Positions 17,079-26,540 of a stretch of DNA of 64,000 bases are shown piece after piece. Position 1 is the first letter of the stretch. Each line of letters begins with the position of its first letter. The notes below the pieces were generated by a model. The model was not told the DNA's origin and did not search any database. It worked only from the letters and a program-made list of their open reading frames with translations. This DNA is from Phycisphaerae bacterium (GTDB lineage: Bacteria > Planctomycetota > Phycisphaerae > Phycisphaerales > UBA1924). The position numbers and the translations under genes were made by a program. Location: the NCBI GenBank assembly GCA_030432255.1, contig JAUIHS010000010.1, positions 87,928 to 151,927 of the forward strand. The letters are read 5' to 3'.

Positions 17079-17168
17079 TCCTCACTTGAGCGATTTCGCT
17101 CGGTTCCCGCTTATCGACGCGCTCGACCCCCGGAATCGACATGACTCCCTTGTAATGAGGAAAAGCCC

Positions 17169-18143
17169 CTAGTTCTCGGCATGAATATCCGGCCTGTGAC
17201 GTCTGCAGCGGCGCAAGATCCGCCTCAACGCACCCCCTTCGGGGCGGCACATCGAACGATCAATCCGCAAATCGCGTTCCAGAACCGATGCCAGGCGCAT
17301 CACGTCGCGGCTCGACTTCGCGCGAGGATCATGCAATGTGAATGGACGCTGCCGACGCGCCGCTTCCCGCACCGTCCGGTCGGAGCGGATCCAACCCACC
17401 AACTCAGGTGAACACGACAGGAATCGCTCCGCCACCGTCGAGATCCGACGGTGAACGAACGCGGCATCACCCGATCCATCAACCTGGTTCACCACGATGC
17501 CGATCCGCGGCCGACGCTCGACATCCCGGCACGGCCCCATGATCAAGGACTTGATCAACGCATACGCATCCGCGATGGCCGTCGGCTCAGGGGTCGACAC
17601 GACGATCAACTGATCCGAGGATGCCGCCAGTGACAACACCGCCCGCCCGATGCCCGCGCCGCAGTCCATCAGCAGCACATCGCAGGCGAGTCGCAGTTCA
17701 TCCATCCACTCCAGCATCTGCATCCGCTCGCTGGTCGACAGGTCCGCCAGCCGCGCAACGCCGGACCCCCCAGGTACCAGTGTGAATCCCGGAGAGACTT
17801 CGACGCGAACCTCGTCCAGCGTCCGGATGCCGTCAAGAACATGCCCGAGGTGATCAACCGCCAGCCTGCCACACAGCACATCCGCGTTCGCAAGGCCAAG
17901 GTCGCCATCCACGAGCGTCACCCGGCTGCCATTCGCGGCAAACGACGCCGCGAGATTCACGCTGAGGCTTGTCTTCCCCACACCCCCCTTCCCGGAGGCC
18001 ACCGCGATCACGGCGGCACGACGCCCGGTCCTGACGTGGGCTGATCCCTCAGGGGTTTCGTTGTGCTGCATCAGGGCCCGGAGTTGAGACGCCTGATCAT
18101 CGCGCCCGATCCGTGCTGGCGCTGGCTCCTGCAGAACACTCAT
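17169..18143 (-). CDS. flhG: MinD-like ATPase controlling flagellar number
   Basis: FlhG/FleN/YlxH antagonises FlhF and limits flagellum number at the membrane. The 324-residue product carries the deviant Walker A SGKGGVGKTSLSVNLA near residue 50, switch-type blocks VDGDLGLANADVLCG and LLMDCGAGIGRAVL, and STPEPTAIADAYALIK as in MinD/FlhG. The basic C-terminus (RRILRRCRRHRPD) may be part of the membrane-targeting tail. The N-terminus (QASQLRALMQ) holds the conserved Q-A-x-x-L-R motif that stimulates FlhF GTPase activity. The start overlaps the flhF stop by four bases (ATGA), showing translational coupling. Confidence 0.93.
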   Translation of the reverse strand: MSVLQEPAPARIGRDDQASQLRALMQHNETPEGSAHVRTGRRAAVIAVASGKGGVGKTSLSVNLAASFAANGSRVTLVDGDLGLANADVLCGRLAVDHLGHVLDGIRTLDEVRVEVSPGFTLVPGGSGVARLADLSTSERMQMLEWMDELRLACDVLLMDCGAGIGRAVLSLAASSDQLIVVSTPEPTAIADAYALIKSLIMGPCRDVERRPRIGIVVNQVDGSGDAAFVHRRISTVAERFLSCSPELVGWIRSDRTVREAARRQRPFTLHDPRAKSSRDVMRLASVLERDLRIDRSMCRPEGGALRRILRRCRRHRPDIHAEN

Positions 18144-19648
18144 CGCACCGCCTCACCTTCGAGTATGAGTCGAGCGAGGCGTTCGGAGTTGCCGTACTCA
18201 ATGTGATCCGGGACCTCCTGGCCCGTCGTCACGAAGCTCAGCCGGGCATCAACTGCCTTGGCGATGTTCAACAGCACACCGAAGTTCACCGCTTCATCCA
18301 GTTTGGTGAAGATCAGGTGGTCCGGTCGGAGCGATGCAAAGCGGCTCGCCGCATCGCGCATCACGGACTCGCTCATCGAACTCGACAGCACGAGGTGTGT
18401 CTGATGTGGGCGTGATGCTTCGAGGAAACCACGCAGTTCCTCCAGCCGGGTCGCATCCTTGGGCGAGCGCCCGGCGGTGTCGATCAGGATCGCATCGCAA
18501 TCCGAACAACGATCACACGCATCGCGCATCTCCGCCGGGGTCAGCGCGACCTGAAGGGGCATGCCGATGATGTTCGCATAGGTACGAAGCTGCTCGACGG
18601 CCGCGATCCGGTAGGTATCCGAGGTGACGAGCCCGATGCGGCGACCGTAGCGAAGCTTGTACGTCGCCGCGAGCTTGGCGAGCGTCGTTGTCTTGCCCAC
18701 GCCCGTCGGCCCGACCAGGGCCAGCGTGAACGGCCGACCATCAGTGGTGCGCTGCATCGGCGGCGGCTCATCAGCAACTTCGATGTACGCAGCAAGGTGG
18801 CGAAGCACCACGCGGCGCACGATCTCCGGTTGCGTAAGTTCTGCCGGGGTCAGTTCATCGCGGACCGCGCCCACGATCGTATCGGCCAGTTCTGAACCCA
18901 CCTCCGCATTGAGCATGCTGAGGTAGCAGTCGAAGAGCGCCTCGGGCATCCGCGCCTGACCTGTGCCCCGAGTCGCGTGCAGAACCTGCCCGACCATCTG
19001 GCGAAGTACGGCAATCTCGTCACGCAGGCCGGAGTCGGCAGCGCTCTCGATCGCACCGACCTGCGCCGCCGCGGCGGGAGTCGGTGCCGCCAGCAGATCA
19101 CGGGCCACGTCGCTCGCTGCGGGAACGCGTACCGATGCTTCAGGCGCGCGCCGTGGCGTCGGTTCGGGTCGCGGCTGCACGAACGGGCGTCGTTCGAACT
19201 CCGGTTCCGGTTCCGGATCGGACGGACTCACCGGTTCGCGCAACTCGATCGGATTCGATTCCGGTGTTTGCTTTGAGGCTGCAACGGTCGGACGCAGCGC
19301 TCGCATCAGCCGCTCTTCGAGGTCGCGGCGATCGTCGGCGGTCATACGTTCCGAGCGAGGCGCGGAAGGTGTCCGCTCCGCGTCCTCGCGTCTGACCGGT
19401 GTTGGCTCGGGACTGTCGGCGGGTGCTTCCCGACGCGGGGCGCGCGCGATGGCCGCCGAGAGTTTATCCCGGCGCCTCGACAAAACTTCCTGCGTCGTTG
19501 CCGTGATCTCGGTGATCTTTGCACCACCCAGCCGGCCGCGATTCTTGATTGTCTTGGTGTGCAGAATCACCGCTTCGGGGCCAAGCTCATCCTTGACCTG
19601 CTTCAGTGCTTCCGCAACAGAATGACCACGATATGTCTTGATCGTCAC
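18140..19648 (-). CDS. flhF: Flagellar SRP-type GTPase
   Basis: FlhF recruits early flagellar components to their site. The 502-residue protein has the N-terminal B domain (VTIKTYRGHSVAEALKQVK, DELGPEAVILHTKTI). A long Pro/Arg/Glu-rich linker runs over residues ~60-190. The NG GTPase follows: VGPTGVGKTTTLAKLAA near residue 330, TSDTYRIAAVEQLRTYANI, DTAGRSPKDATRLEEL and IFTKLDEAVNFG. The start chosen is GTG 19646-19648, preceded by GGAGGG, which matches the family start MxIKTYR. An ATG four codons upstream (19660) is the alternative. It overlaps flhG by four bases. Confidence 0.93.
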   Translation of the reverse strand: MTIKTYRGHSVAEALKQVKDELGPEAVILHTKTIKNRGRLGGAKITEITATTQEVLSRRRDKLSAAIARAPRREAPADSPEPTPVRREDAERTPSAPRSERMTADDRRDLEERLMRALRPTVAASKQTPESNPIELREPVSPSDPEPEPEFERRPFVQPRPEPTPRRAPEASVRVPAASDVARDLLAAPTPAAAAQVGAIESAADSGLRDEIAVLRQMVGQVLHATRGTGQARMPEALFDCYLSMLNAEVGSELADTIVGAVRDELTPAELTQPEIVRRVVLRHLAAYIEVADEPPPMQRTTDGRPFTLALVGPTGVGKTTTLAKLAATYKLRYGRRIGLVTSDTYRIAAVEQLRTYANIIGMPLQVALTPAEMRDACDRCSDCDAILIDTAGRSPKDATRLEELRGFLEASRPHQTHLVLSSSMSESVMRDAASRFASLRPDHLIFTKLDEAVNFGVLLNIAKAVDARLSFVTTGQEVPDHIEYGNSERLARLILEGEAVR

Positions 19649-19704
19649 GTTGCCCTCCATGGCGCGTGAACGACGCGGCGTCCTGCCGCGGTTGTCTTGC
19701 TACT

Positions 19705-19734
19705 TATATAACCGAACCTCCGGGGGCGTGCGAA
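19705..19734 (-). promoter_or_regulatory. Possible sigma-70-like promoter ahead of flhF
   Basis: On the minus strand TTCGCA (19729-19734) and TATATA (19705-19710) are separated by 18 bp. They lie in the 120-bp gap between the flhA stop and the flhF start. The AT-rich -10 stands out in this GC-rich sequence; the -35 is weak. It would give flhF-flhG-fliA a promoter separate from the export genes. Confidence 0.35.
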
Positions 19735-19768
19735 TCATTCTGGAGACAAATGCTCATTCTTTCTTCCT

Positions 19769-21925
19769 TCATGCCACGGACGCCGCTTCCTCGTCCGGCA
19801 TGGTGACGAGCGCCATCGACTCGACTTCGATGCCTGGAACGATCTCGTTGTACCCAAGCACCACGATGGCCTGGAGATGTGGCTGCACGATCTGACGCAC
19901 CTGCGCGCGCACCTGGGGCGATGCGATCACCACCGGCTGGTGCCCGGCAGCCATCACCGGTTCCAGTGACTGAATCACGCACCGCGCCACGGCATTCGCA
20001 ACCGTTGCCGGCATGGTGAGCGTGGTACCCATCGAGGTCCGCTCGATGTAACCGGAGATCACGTCCTCAAACGCGGGATCAAGCGTCACGCAAACCAGCC
20101 GGGGGCCCATGCCGGAGCCGGGATCCGCCGGGGCCGCCACCATCTGGCAGATCGTGCGCCTGAGGGCATTGCGGACATACTCCACGAGGATCTCGGTGTC
20201 CTTGGTCTTGGGCGCCCAGTCCGCGAGCGTTCCGAGAATCGTCTCCAGATCGCGAATCGGCACCCGCTCATCGAGGAGTCCGTGCAGCACCTTCTGGAGT
20301 TCACCAAGCGTGATGGCCTCGGGAATCGTCTGCTCGACGAGCTTTGGCGCCCGCTCTTTGAGCTGTTCCACCAGTCCGTTGACTTCCTCACGCGTCAGCA
20401 ACTCGGCCGCATGTGTCCGTGCCAATTCGGCGATGTGCGTCGTCAGGACACTCGTGGGATCCACGACGGTGTAGTTCATCGTCTCCGCTCGTGACTTGAG
20501 ACCCGGATCGATCCACCACGCATCGAGCCCGAAGGCAGGTTCGCGCGTCTGATCTCCGGTGATCTGCCCGGTCACGATGCCGGAGTCCATCGCGAGCAAC
20601 GAGCCGGGACGCGTCTCGCCTTCGCCGATCGGGTTGCCGCGAATCCGAAGCCGGTACGCGTTCGGGGGCAGGGTCATGTTGTCACGAATGCGCACCGGCG
20701 GGAGGACCAGTCCCACTTCCGCCGCGAGTTGCCGTCGGATCGCCGCGATTCGATCCAGCAGGTCGCCGCCCTGGTTCACGTCCACCAGTGAGACCAGCCC
20801 GTACCCGATCTCCAGTTCCATCGTGTCAACCTTCAACAGGTCCTCGACGGGCGGCGCCTCCGGCTCCGCACTCCGTGCCGCCGCCGCCTCGCGGGCAAGC
20901 GATTCCCGGGCCTGCGCGTTCTTCTGTCGCACCATGTAGAAGGCGGCGCCCGCGATGATCACGGCAATCGTGAAGAGCGGCACGGTCGGCAGCGGCGTGA
21001 GTCCGATCAGCACCAGGAACAGGGCCGTGATGATGAGTGCCACCGGCTTGCTCGTGAGCTGCATCGTCATCTCGGAGCCCAGCGCACCCTTGGAGCCTGA
21101 GCGGGTGACGATCAGGGCTGCCGCGATGGCAATGACGAACGAGGGGATCTGTGAGGTCAGTCCGTCACCGATCGTCAGGATGGTGAAGACCCTTGCGGTC
21201 TCGCCGATCGTCCACCCCTTCTCGATGGACCCGATTGCGAAGCCGCCGACGATGTTGATGACGGTGATGATGATGCCGGCGATCGCGTCGCCGCGAACGA
21301 ACTTGCTCGCACCGTCCATGGCACCAAAGAAGTCAGCTTCCTGGCTGATGCGATCGCGTCGTTCCTTGGCTTCCGCCTCGCTGAGGATACCGGCATTGAC
21401 ATCGGCATCGATCGCCATCTGCTTGCCGGGCATGGCATCGAGAGTGAAGCGGGCCGCGACTTCACTGATGCGGGTCGCGCCCTTGGTGATCACGATGAAC
21501 TGCACGACCACCAGGATCAGGAAGATGATGATGCCGACAACCGGAGATCCACCCGCGACGAACGAACCGAATGCGCTGATGACCTTCCCGGCCACACCGA
21601 TGGCCTGGTCCGCCGAGGTGGCGTCCGCCGAGAGGATGAGGCGGGTGGAGGCGATATTCAGCACCAGCCTGAAAAGGGTGGTACCCAGCAGAAGCGAGGG
21701 GAAGACTGAGAAGTCCAGTGGCTCAGCGAGGTACATCGTCGTCATGAGCATGATCACCGCGATGCTGATATTGATCGCGATGAGCAGGTCCATCAGAACC
21801 GGCGGGAGCGGAACGACGATGACGACAAGCAGCATGATGAACGCCACCGGCGCAAGCAGCGCACGGTGCACGGCAATCCTCTGGATCCATGCGGGAACCG
21901 GCTTGTTCATGAACACGGGAGCCAT
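19769..21925 (-). CDS. flhA: Flagellar export gate protein
   Basis: The major membrane component of the flagellar type III export gate, which couples proton flow to export. The product has 718 residues. The N-terminal ~340 are about eight membrane helices with the FHIPEP-family signature TRISEVAARFTLDAMPGKQM and the cytoplasmic loop GAMDGASKFVRGDAIAG. The C-terminal half is the soluble docking ring (LEIGYGLVSLVDVNQGGDLL, PTSVLTTHIAEL). The start used is ATG 21923-21925; MNKPVP five codons in is an alternative. flhB lies 18 bp upstream on the same strand. Confidence 0.96.
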   Translation of the reverse strand: MAPVFMNKPVPAWIQRIAVHRALLAPVAFIMLLVVIVVPLPPVLMDLLIAINISIAVIMLMTTMYLAEPLDFSVFPSLLLGTTLFRLVLNIASTRLILSADATSADQAIGVAGKVISAFGSFVAGGSPVVGIIIFLILVVVQFIVITKGATRISEVAARFTLDAMPGKQMAIDADVNAGILSEAEAKERRDRISQEADFFGAMDGASKFVRGDAIAGIIITVINIVGGFAIGSIEKGWTIGETARVFTILTIGDGLTSQIPSFVIAIAAALIVTRSGSKGALGSEMTMQLTSKPVALIITALFLVLIGLTPLPTVPLFTIAVIIAGAAFYMVRQKNAQARESLAREAAAARSAEPEAPPVEDLLKVDTMELEIGYGLVSLVDVNQGGDLLDRIAAIRRQLAAEVGLVLPPVRIRDNMTLPPNAYRLRIRGNPIGEGETRPGSLLAMDSGIVTGQITGDQTREPAFGLDAWWIDPGLKSRAETMNYTVVDPTSVLTTHIAELARTHAAELLTREEVNGLVEQLKERAPKLVEQTIPEAITLGELQKVLHGLLDERVPIRDLETILGTLADWAPKTKDTEILVEYVRNALRRTICQMVAAPADPGSGMGPRLVCVTLDPAFEDVISGYIERTSMGTTLTMPATVANAVARCVIQSLEPVMAAGHQPVVIASPQVRAQVRQIVQPHLQAIVVLGYNEIVPGIEVESMALVTMPDEEAASVA

Positions 21926-21943
21926 CGTTCAGTCAGTCGCCTC

Positions 21944-23011
21944 TCAGGATGCCGCCTTCTGATCCAGTCGGTACACGTACGCCAGCACTTCGGCAACCGC
22001 CTCGTAGTGCTCAGGGTTCACCTCGCGTCCCACTTCAACCTGCGCATACAGGGCTCGGGCCAGCGGGGGACGCTCAACAATCGGAATGCTGTTCGCAGTC
22101 GCGATCTGGCGGATCCGCAGCGCCAGGTAGTCCGCACCCTTTGCGACCACCTTCGGAGCGCCCATGCTCTCGGCGTCATACTTCAGTGCCACCGAGAAGT
22201 GCGTCGGGTTCGCGACGATCACATCCGCCGTGGGCACATCACGTCCCAGCCGCTGCATCGCAATGGTCCGCGCCAACTGCATGCGTCGAGCCTTCATCTG
22301 CATGTCTCCCTCCGTGGACTTGCGCTCATCTTTCACCTCCTGCTTGGTCATGCGAAGGTCCTGCGTCCGCTGCCACTTCTGGAAAAGCCAGTCCATGATC
22401 CCGAGGATGGCCAGCACCAGCAGGCACCAGATCGCCAGTTCGGTGATCAGTTGCAGCGCCACCGCAATCCCGGCGCCGATCGGCAGCGCCGACAGGCCGA
22501 TCAGGTCAGACATGCGCAGCCGCACGATCACCGCCACCACGCTCCCGATGATCAGCAGCTTCCCGAGATCCAGCCCGCCCTTCACAAGCGAACGCTTCGA
22601 AAAGAGCCGCCCCACACCCTGCACGACATTCAGGCGCTCCAGTTTCGGCTCAAGCGGTCGCAGTGTCAGAAGGAACCCCACCTGCATCAGCCCCGAGATG
22701 TACGCAATCAGCCACATCAGCGCCATGATCGGAATGACCGCCAGCCCAATGTGGATCGCCATCGAAAGAGCATCATGCCCCACGGACTCCACGAAGATGC
22801 CACGCCCCAGCCCATCCGCCCCGAGACCCTCCAGCATCTCACGCGCAAAGACCTCGAAGAGCGATGGACCCAGCAGGAACACCATCACGAACGCGCCCGT
22901 CAGGACGACCGCCGCGGCGAGATCCATGCTCCGCGCCACCTGCCCGCGTTCGCGCGCCTCGCTCAGGCGCCGCGCCGTCGGCTGTTCGGTCTTTTCACCG
23001 AGGTCAGGCAC
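21944..23011 (-). CDS. flhB: Flagellar export switch protein
   Basis: Controls the change of export substrate from hook to filament. The 355-residue product opens with the typical EKTEQPTARRLSEARERGQV. Four membrane segments span ~30-215. The autocleavage motif NPTH is at residues 268-271 (VIVANPTHFSVALKY), the same place as in Salmonella, followed by APKVVAKGADYLALRIR. The start is GTG 23009-23011, placed back to back with the fliR stop (TGAGTG), so translation is probably coupled. The C-terminus is of normal length. Confidence 0.96.
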   Translation of the reverse strand: MPDLGEKTEQPTARRLSEARERGQVARSMDLAAAVVLTGAFVMVFLLGPSLFEVFAREMLEGLGADGLGRGIFVESVGHDALSMAIHIGLAVIPIMALMWLIAYISGLMQVGFLLTLRPLEPKLERLNVVQGVGRLFSKRSLVKGGLDLGKLLIIGSVVAVIVRLRMSDLIGLSALPIGAGIAVALQLITELAIWCLLVLAILGIMDWLFQKWQRTQDLRMTKQEVKDERKSTEGDMQMKARRMQLARTIAMQRLGRDVPTADVIVANPTHFSVALKYDAESMGAPKVVAKGADYLALRIRQIATANSIPIVERPPLARALYAQVEVGREVNPEHYEAVAEVLAYVYRLDQKAAS

Positions 23012-23815
23012 TCAGCCACTCCCCCCATGCGCATGCTTCAGTGCCTCGATCCATTCGCCCAGCGTGTCCATCGAGTACAGGAAGTCCCCACTGATGCCTT
23101 CGCTGATCAGGATCATCGACGCCAGCAGGACGGTCAGGCCGACGATGATCCGGATGGGGAACCCGAAGCTCATGATGTTCAGCGAAGGGACGGTCTTCAT
23201 GATCAGTCCGACGGCAAGGCTCTCCAGGAAGATGATCGTGACCACCGGAAGCGCGATACGCGTCGCCAGCACGAAACCCGAAGTCACGATGGCGACGAGG
23301 AAGTCGAGCGGCGCCTCCGTGATCCGTGCGCCGCCGAGATTCACCGCATCGAATGTCTGTGCCAGCGCGAGGAAGAGCATGTCGATCCCGCCCAGCAGGG
23401 TGTACGACGCGACACCCAGGTAAAAGAGAAGCTGGCCGATCGAGTTGCCCTCGAGTTCCACCGCGGGATTCAGCACGCTCGCGATCGCCAGGCCCATCTG
23501 CTGGCCCATGAACAGGCCGGCAAGTTGCAGGCTCGCCGCGGGAATGAACGCTGCCAGCCCGATCACGGCGCCGATCAGCAGTTCGCCTGCCATCATCGGT
23601 GCCAGTGTCATCAGGTCGAGATCCACGGGCACGTCCCTCTGGAGATTGAGCGTGGGGTACAGCGCGAGGCTGAACATCAGGACGAAGAGCGCCTTGGCGC
23701 GCGTCGGAATGATGGCGCTGGACAGCACCGGCGTGAAGATGAACAACCCGCTCATCCGGGTCATCACCAGCAGCAGAGGCGGCAGATGTGGCAGCAGCGC
23801 ATCAAGCCCGGTCAC
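23012..23815 (-). CDS. fliR: Flagellar export protein
   Basis: Polytopic part of the FliPQR export channel. The 267-residue length is typical. About six hydrophobic segments are seen, with the family text FTPVLSSAIIPTRAKALFVLMFSLAL near residues 27-50 and ELLIGAVIGLAAFIPAASLQLAG in the middle. FVLATRIALPVVTIIFLESLAVGLI comes later. Its gene sits between fliQ (9 bp upstream) and flhB (directly adjacent). Confidence 0.94.
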   Translation of the reverse strand: MTGLDALLPHLPPLLLVMTRMSGLFIFTPVLSSAIIPTRAKALFVLMFSLALYPTLNLQRDVPVDLDLMTLAPMMAGELLIGAVIGLAAFIPAASLQLAGLFMGQQMGLAIASVLNPAVELEGNSIGQLLFYLGVASYTLLGGIDMLFLALAQTFDAVNLGGARITEAPLDFLVAIVTSGFVLATRIALPVVTIIFLESLAVGLIMKTVPSLNIMSFGFPIRIIVGLTVLLASMILISEGISGDFLYSMDTLGEWIEALKHAHGGSG

Positions 23816-23824
23816 GGCAACTCC

Positions 23825-24076
23825 TCAGAAGCTGAACATCTCCAGCGCGAAGTCGGCCAGCTGCGCGTAGATCCACGGCACCAGCGCGATGGTCACAATC
23901 GTCATCACGAACATCTTGGGGATCAGGCTCAGGGTCTGTTCCTGGATCTGTGTCACCGACTGCACGATGCTGATGACCAGGCCGATCAGGATGCCCGAAA
24001 CCAGGATGGGAATCGAGACGATCAGCACCACCCACAGTGCATGCTTCGCCAGCTCGATCATCATGTCTTCCGTCAT
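23825..24076 (-). CDS. fliQ: Flagellar export protein, small subunit
   Basis: An 83-residue two-helix component of the FliPQR channel. Characteristic text is MIELAKHALWVVLIVSIPIL for the first helix and SVTQIQEQTLSLIPKM for the conserved loop, then a second helix ending at PWIYAQLADF. The start chosen is ATG 24074-24076, with GAGGAG upstream, rather than an in-frame start eight codons earlier that would overlap fliP. Confidence 0.95.
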   Translation of the reverse strand: MTEDMMIELAKHALWVVLIVSIPILVSGILIGLVISIVQSVTQIQEQTLSLIPKMFVMTIVTIALVPWIYAQLADFALEMFSF

Positions 24077-24093
24077 CGTCCGCTGTCTCCTCG

Positions 24094-25014
24094 TCAGCAA
24101 CGCATCAGCACGGCCATCGCCGCACCATGTATCAGGTCCACCGCGCTCGCCGCCGCGATCGGTTCCACAGGGGCCACGCTCAACATCAGGCTTCCCACGA
24201 TCAGTTGCCAGCCATCCACGAAGATGAACAGCAATATCTTGAAGGGGAGCGAAATGAGCACCGGCGGCAGCATCATCATGCTCATCGAGATCAGGATGCT
24301 CGCCACGATCATGTCCACGATCAGGAAGGGCAGGTACACCCTGAAGCCCAGCAGGAACGCCACCTTCAATTCGCTGAGCATGTATGCCGGGATCAGCGAG
24401 ACCATGTCCACATCAGCACGCTTCAACTGCTCCGGCTCCGAGGTGTCGATGCCGCGATAGTTCAGCACCATGTACAGCGACGACCAGTTCTCCGTCGCTT
24501 CCAGTTGCGCGAACATGAAGTCCCGCAGCGGCTGCTTGGCCGTGTCCCACATCTCCAGTTGGTTCTTGATCTCACCATTCTGATACGGCACGATCGCTTC
24601 GTTGTAGACGCGATCGATCGTCGGGCTCATCACCATGAACGTCATGAACATCGACAAGGCCAGCAGCACCTGCGGCGGTGGCAGGCTCTGTGTGCCCAGC
24701 GCCTGCTTCAGCAGGCCGAGCACCACGATGAAGCGCACAAAGCAGGTGCACATCAGCAGGATCGCAGGGGCCAGCGACAGAATCGTCAGCAACACAATGA
24801 CATTCAGCGCACCGCTCAGACCACCCTCAAAGCCCGGGAGCGCCGCAGCGCCATCCTCGAGCATCTGCACCGGATTCGACAGGCCCTCCCGGCTCGTCGG
24901 CGGAATCTCGTCCCCCACCATCGCATCCGGAAGTTGCGGCCCGTACGCCTGGCCCGCCGCCGATGCGGCGAAGAGCGTGCACAGCGCCGCAATCAGCAGC
25001 ACCCAGCGCATCAC
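24094..25014 (-). CDS. fliP: Flagellar export protein
   Basis: The core of the export channel. The 306-residue product is longer than the ~245 of enterobacteria because of a signal peptide (MMRWVLLIAALCTLFAASAA) and a ~50-residue periplasmic stretch. The family signature CFVRFIVVLGLLKQALGTQS, with LALSMFMTFMVMSP after it, begins near residue 90. SELKVAFLLGFRVYLPFLIVD lies in the C-terminal helices. The start codon overlaps the fliO stop by four bases (ATGA). Confidence 0.95.
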   Translation of the reverse strand: MMRWVLLIAALCTLFAASAAGQAYGPQLPDAMVGDEIPPTSREGLSNPVQMLEDGAAALPGFEGGLSGALNVIVLLTILSLAPAILLMCTCFVRFIVVLGLLKQALGTQSLPPPQVLLALSMFMTFMVMSPTIDRVYNEAIVPYQNGEIKNQLEMWDTAKQPLRDFMFAQLEATENWSSLYMVLNYRGIDTSEPEQLKRADVDMVSLIPAYMLSELKVAFLLGFRVYLPFLIVDMIVASILISMSMMMLPPVLISLPFKILLFIFVDGWQLIVGSLMLSVAPVEPIAAASAVDLIHGAAMAVLMRC

Positions 25015-25844
25015 GACCGCCTCCCCCGCCGCAACCGCTCCTCACGATCCGACGGCACGTACTCATCCGACTGCGGACGCATTGCGATCGGCTGGCGGGA
25101 CTCGCGGCTGCCCTGCGCCACCTCGGGATCGCGCTCCAGTTCCTTGAGCAGCGCCGAAAAACGCGCCGCCATGCTCTCGCCCTCGTCATCCCGTGTCTTC
25201 AGGAGAATCGATGCGACCTCATCCGGATTGGTGATCTCGCTCAGAGTCTGAAAGCCTGAGGCGGTCTGCGCCACCAGCAGGATCCGCCGATCCAGCTTCA
25301 GAAGTGCCAGCGTCTGCCCCCGTGCGATCGGATAGCGACCCAGGACCTCCAGCACACCCGACGGTGAACGTCCACCCGCCCGGAGCTGCGAGCCGATCCC
25401 ACCCCCTCGACCCGACAACCACTGGAAGGTCCACTTGATCACGAACATCAGGCTGATCACCGCAGCCAGAGCCAACCCGGTCCGGACCGCCCAGTGATTG
25501 ACCAATCCACCCGACTCACTTGATGCAGCAGCCCCTCGCGCCTCGGCTGCACTGCGCCCCAGAGGCAACGACTCCACCGCCGGTACCGCGCGATCACCCT
25601 CATCACCCGCGGCAGCCTGCTCCGTCACCTCGGCCCGGGCACCGGAAGAATCGTGATTCGTTTCCACAGGAACATCGCGCTCCGCAGCGGTCGCTGCCGG
25701 CGGTGTCGCAACATCTGGCTGATCGGTCAGGAAGGGTCCGGGGCGCACGGCGTCGGTCGCGAGGATCGTGCCGCTGATGAGGCAGATGCCTGCAACAATG
25801 CCGGTCCACCGTGCGCTCGACGTCCATCGGGAGTTGCTGATCAT
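25011..25844 (-). CDS. fliO: Flagellar biosynthesis protein FliO-like
   Basis: FliO assists FliP ring assembly. The 277-residue product has a signal-like N-terminus (TGIVAGICLISGTILATDA), a ~90-residue low-complexity periplasmic segment rich in Ala/Glu/Asp, a membrane helix near 120-142 (TGLALAAVISLMFVIKWTFQ), and a cytoplasmic FliO domain (LEVLGRYPIARGQTLALLKL, RRILLVAQTASGFQTLSEI). FliO is poorly conserved, but the domain plus its place between fliN and fliP makes the call good. Confidence 0.85.
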   Translation of the reverse strand: MISNSRWTSSARWTGIVAGICLISGTILATDAVRPGPFLTDQPDVATPPAATAAERDVPVETNHDSSGARAEVTEQAAAGDEGDRAVPAVESLPLGRSAAEARGAAASSESGGLVNHWAVRTGLALAAVISLMFVIKWTFQWLSGRGGGIGSQLRAGGRSPSGVLEVLGRYPIARGQTLALLKLDRRILLVAQTASGFQTLSEITNPDEVASILLKTRDDEGESMAARFSALLKELERDPEVAQGSRESRQPIAMRPQSDEYVPSDREERLRRGRRS

Positions 25845-25900
25845 GACTTGCCATCCTGGCTCGCAGACAACGGACTCCGCCGTTGCCGTGATGGATCTCG

Positions 25901-26446
25901 TTACGCGCTCTTCTCCGTCGGTGCCACGGATTCGAGAATCTCGCTGATGCGGACGCAGAAGTTGTCGTTGAGGACCAGCACCTCGCCCCGTGCCACCGGA
26001 CGGTCATTCACATAGATGTCCACCGGATCACCCGCGAGTTTGTCCAGTTCAATCACCGAACCCGAGCCGAGTTTCAGCACGTCCTCGACCAGCATCCGCG
26101 TGCGACCCAGTTCGATCTTCACATGCAGGTTCACATCCGAGAGCATCCGCAACTCGGATGGCATGGAGTCAATCGCCGCCTGCTGAAAGTCCGGCATGGC
26201 AAACGCGGCGGCTCCACCCGGTGCGGGTTCTCCCGGTTCAGCGGGGTCGGACGCCGTTGGCGCCTCCGCCATCGGACTCTCTTCCGCCATCCCCGACACC
26301 TCTGCCTCAGCCCCGGATTCCGGCGATGGGGTCGGCTCCGACGCCGCATCCTCCTGCGGCATGCTTTCTTCGTGCTCTTCGGGCATCCTTGCCTCGCTGT
26401 CGGAATGTGTGTTCATGGCGCTCGGCTGGCGCCGGTTCTTCGACAT
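25901..26446 (-). CDS. fliN: Flagellar motor switch protein
   Basis: Part of the C-ring. The 181-residue product has an acidic Pro/Glu/Ala-rich N-terminal ~85 residues, then the SpoA domain (~105-175): [40 protein letters not shown] and [15 protein letters not shown]. The start is uncertain. The first ATG (26444-26446) has no Shine-Dalgarno, and ATGs at 26416, 26386 and 26362 are also in frame. A sigma-28-like -10 octamer lies just before the first ATG. FliM, which FliN binds, is not encoded between fliL and fliN as it usually is. Confidence 0.92.
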   Translation of the reverse strand: MSKNRRQPSAMNTHSDSEARMPEEHEESMPQEDAASEPTPSPESGAEAEVSGMAEESPMAEAPTASDPAEPGEPAPGGAAAFAMPDFQQAAIDSMPSELRMLSDVNLHVKIELGRTRMLVEDVLKLGSGSVIELDKLAGDPVDIYVNDRPVARGEVLVLNDNFCVRISEILESVAPTEKSA

Positions 26447-26450
26447 CGAG

Positions 26451-26458
26451 TTATCGGC
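26451..26458 (-). promoter_or_regulatory. Sigma-28-type -10 octamer next to the fliN start
   Basis: The minus strand reads GCCGATAA, identical to the consensus -10 of sigma-28 promoters, four bases before the first fliN ATG. No TAAA-like -35 lies 15 bp upstream, so chance is a real possibility. If it is used, translation of fliN would have to begin at a later in-frame ATG. Confidence 0.25.
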
Positions 26459-26540
26459 CGGAACCGCGCGGTGCGCACACCTTTCCCGGCAGATTGTGCC
26501 CCCCTCTGCCCGATTCGCGCAGAAATTGCCGAAGCGGACC

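Noticed and set aside
21866..24460. An 864-codon open frame on the plus strand across flhB, fliR, fliQ and fliP
   Set aside because: The minus strand encodes four canonical flagellar proteins with proper starts. The plus frame is His/Gln/Arg-rich nonsense typical of high-GC antisense.
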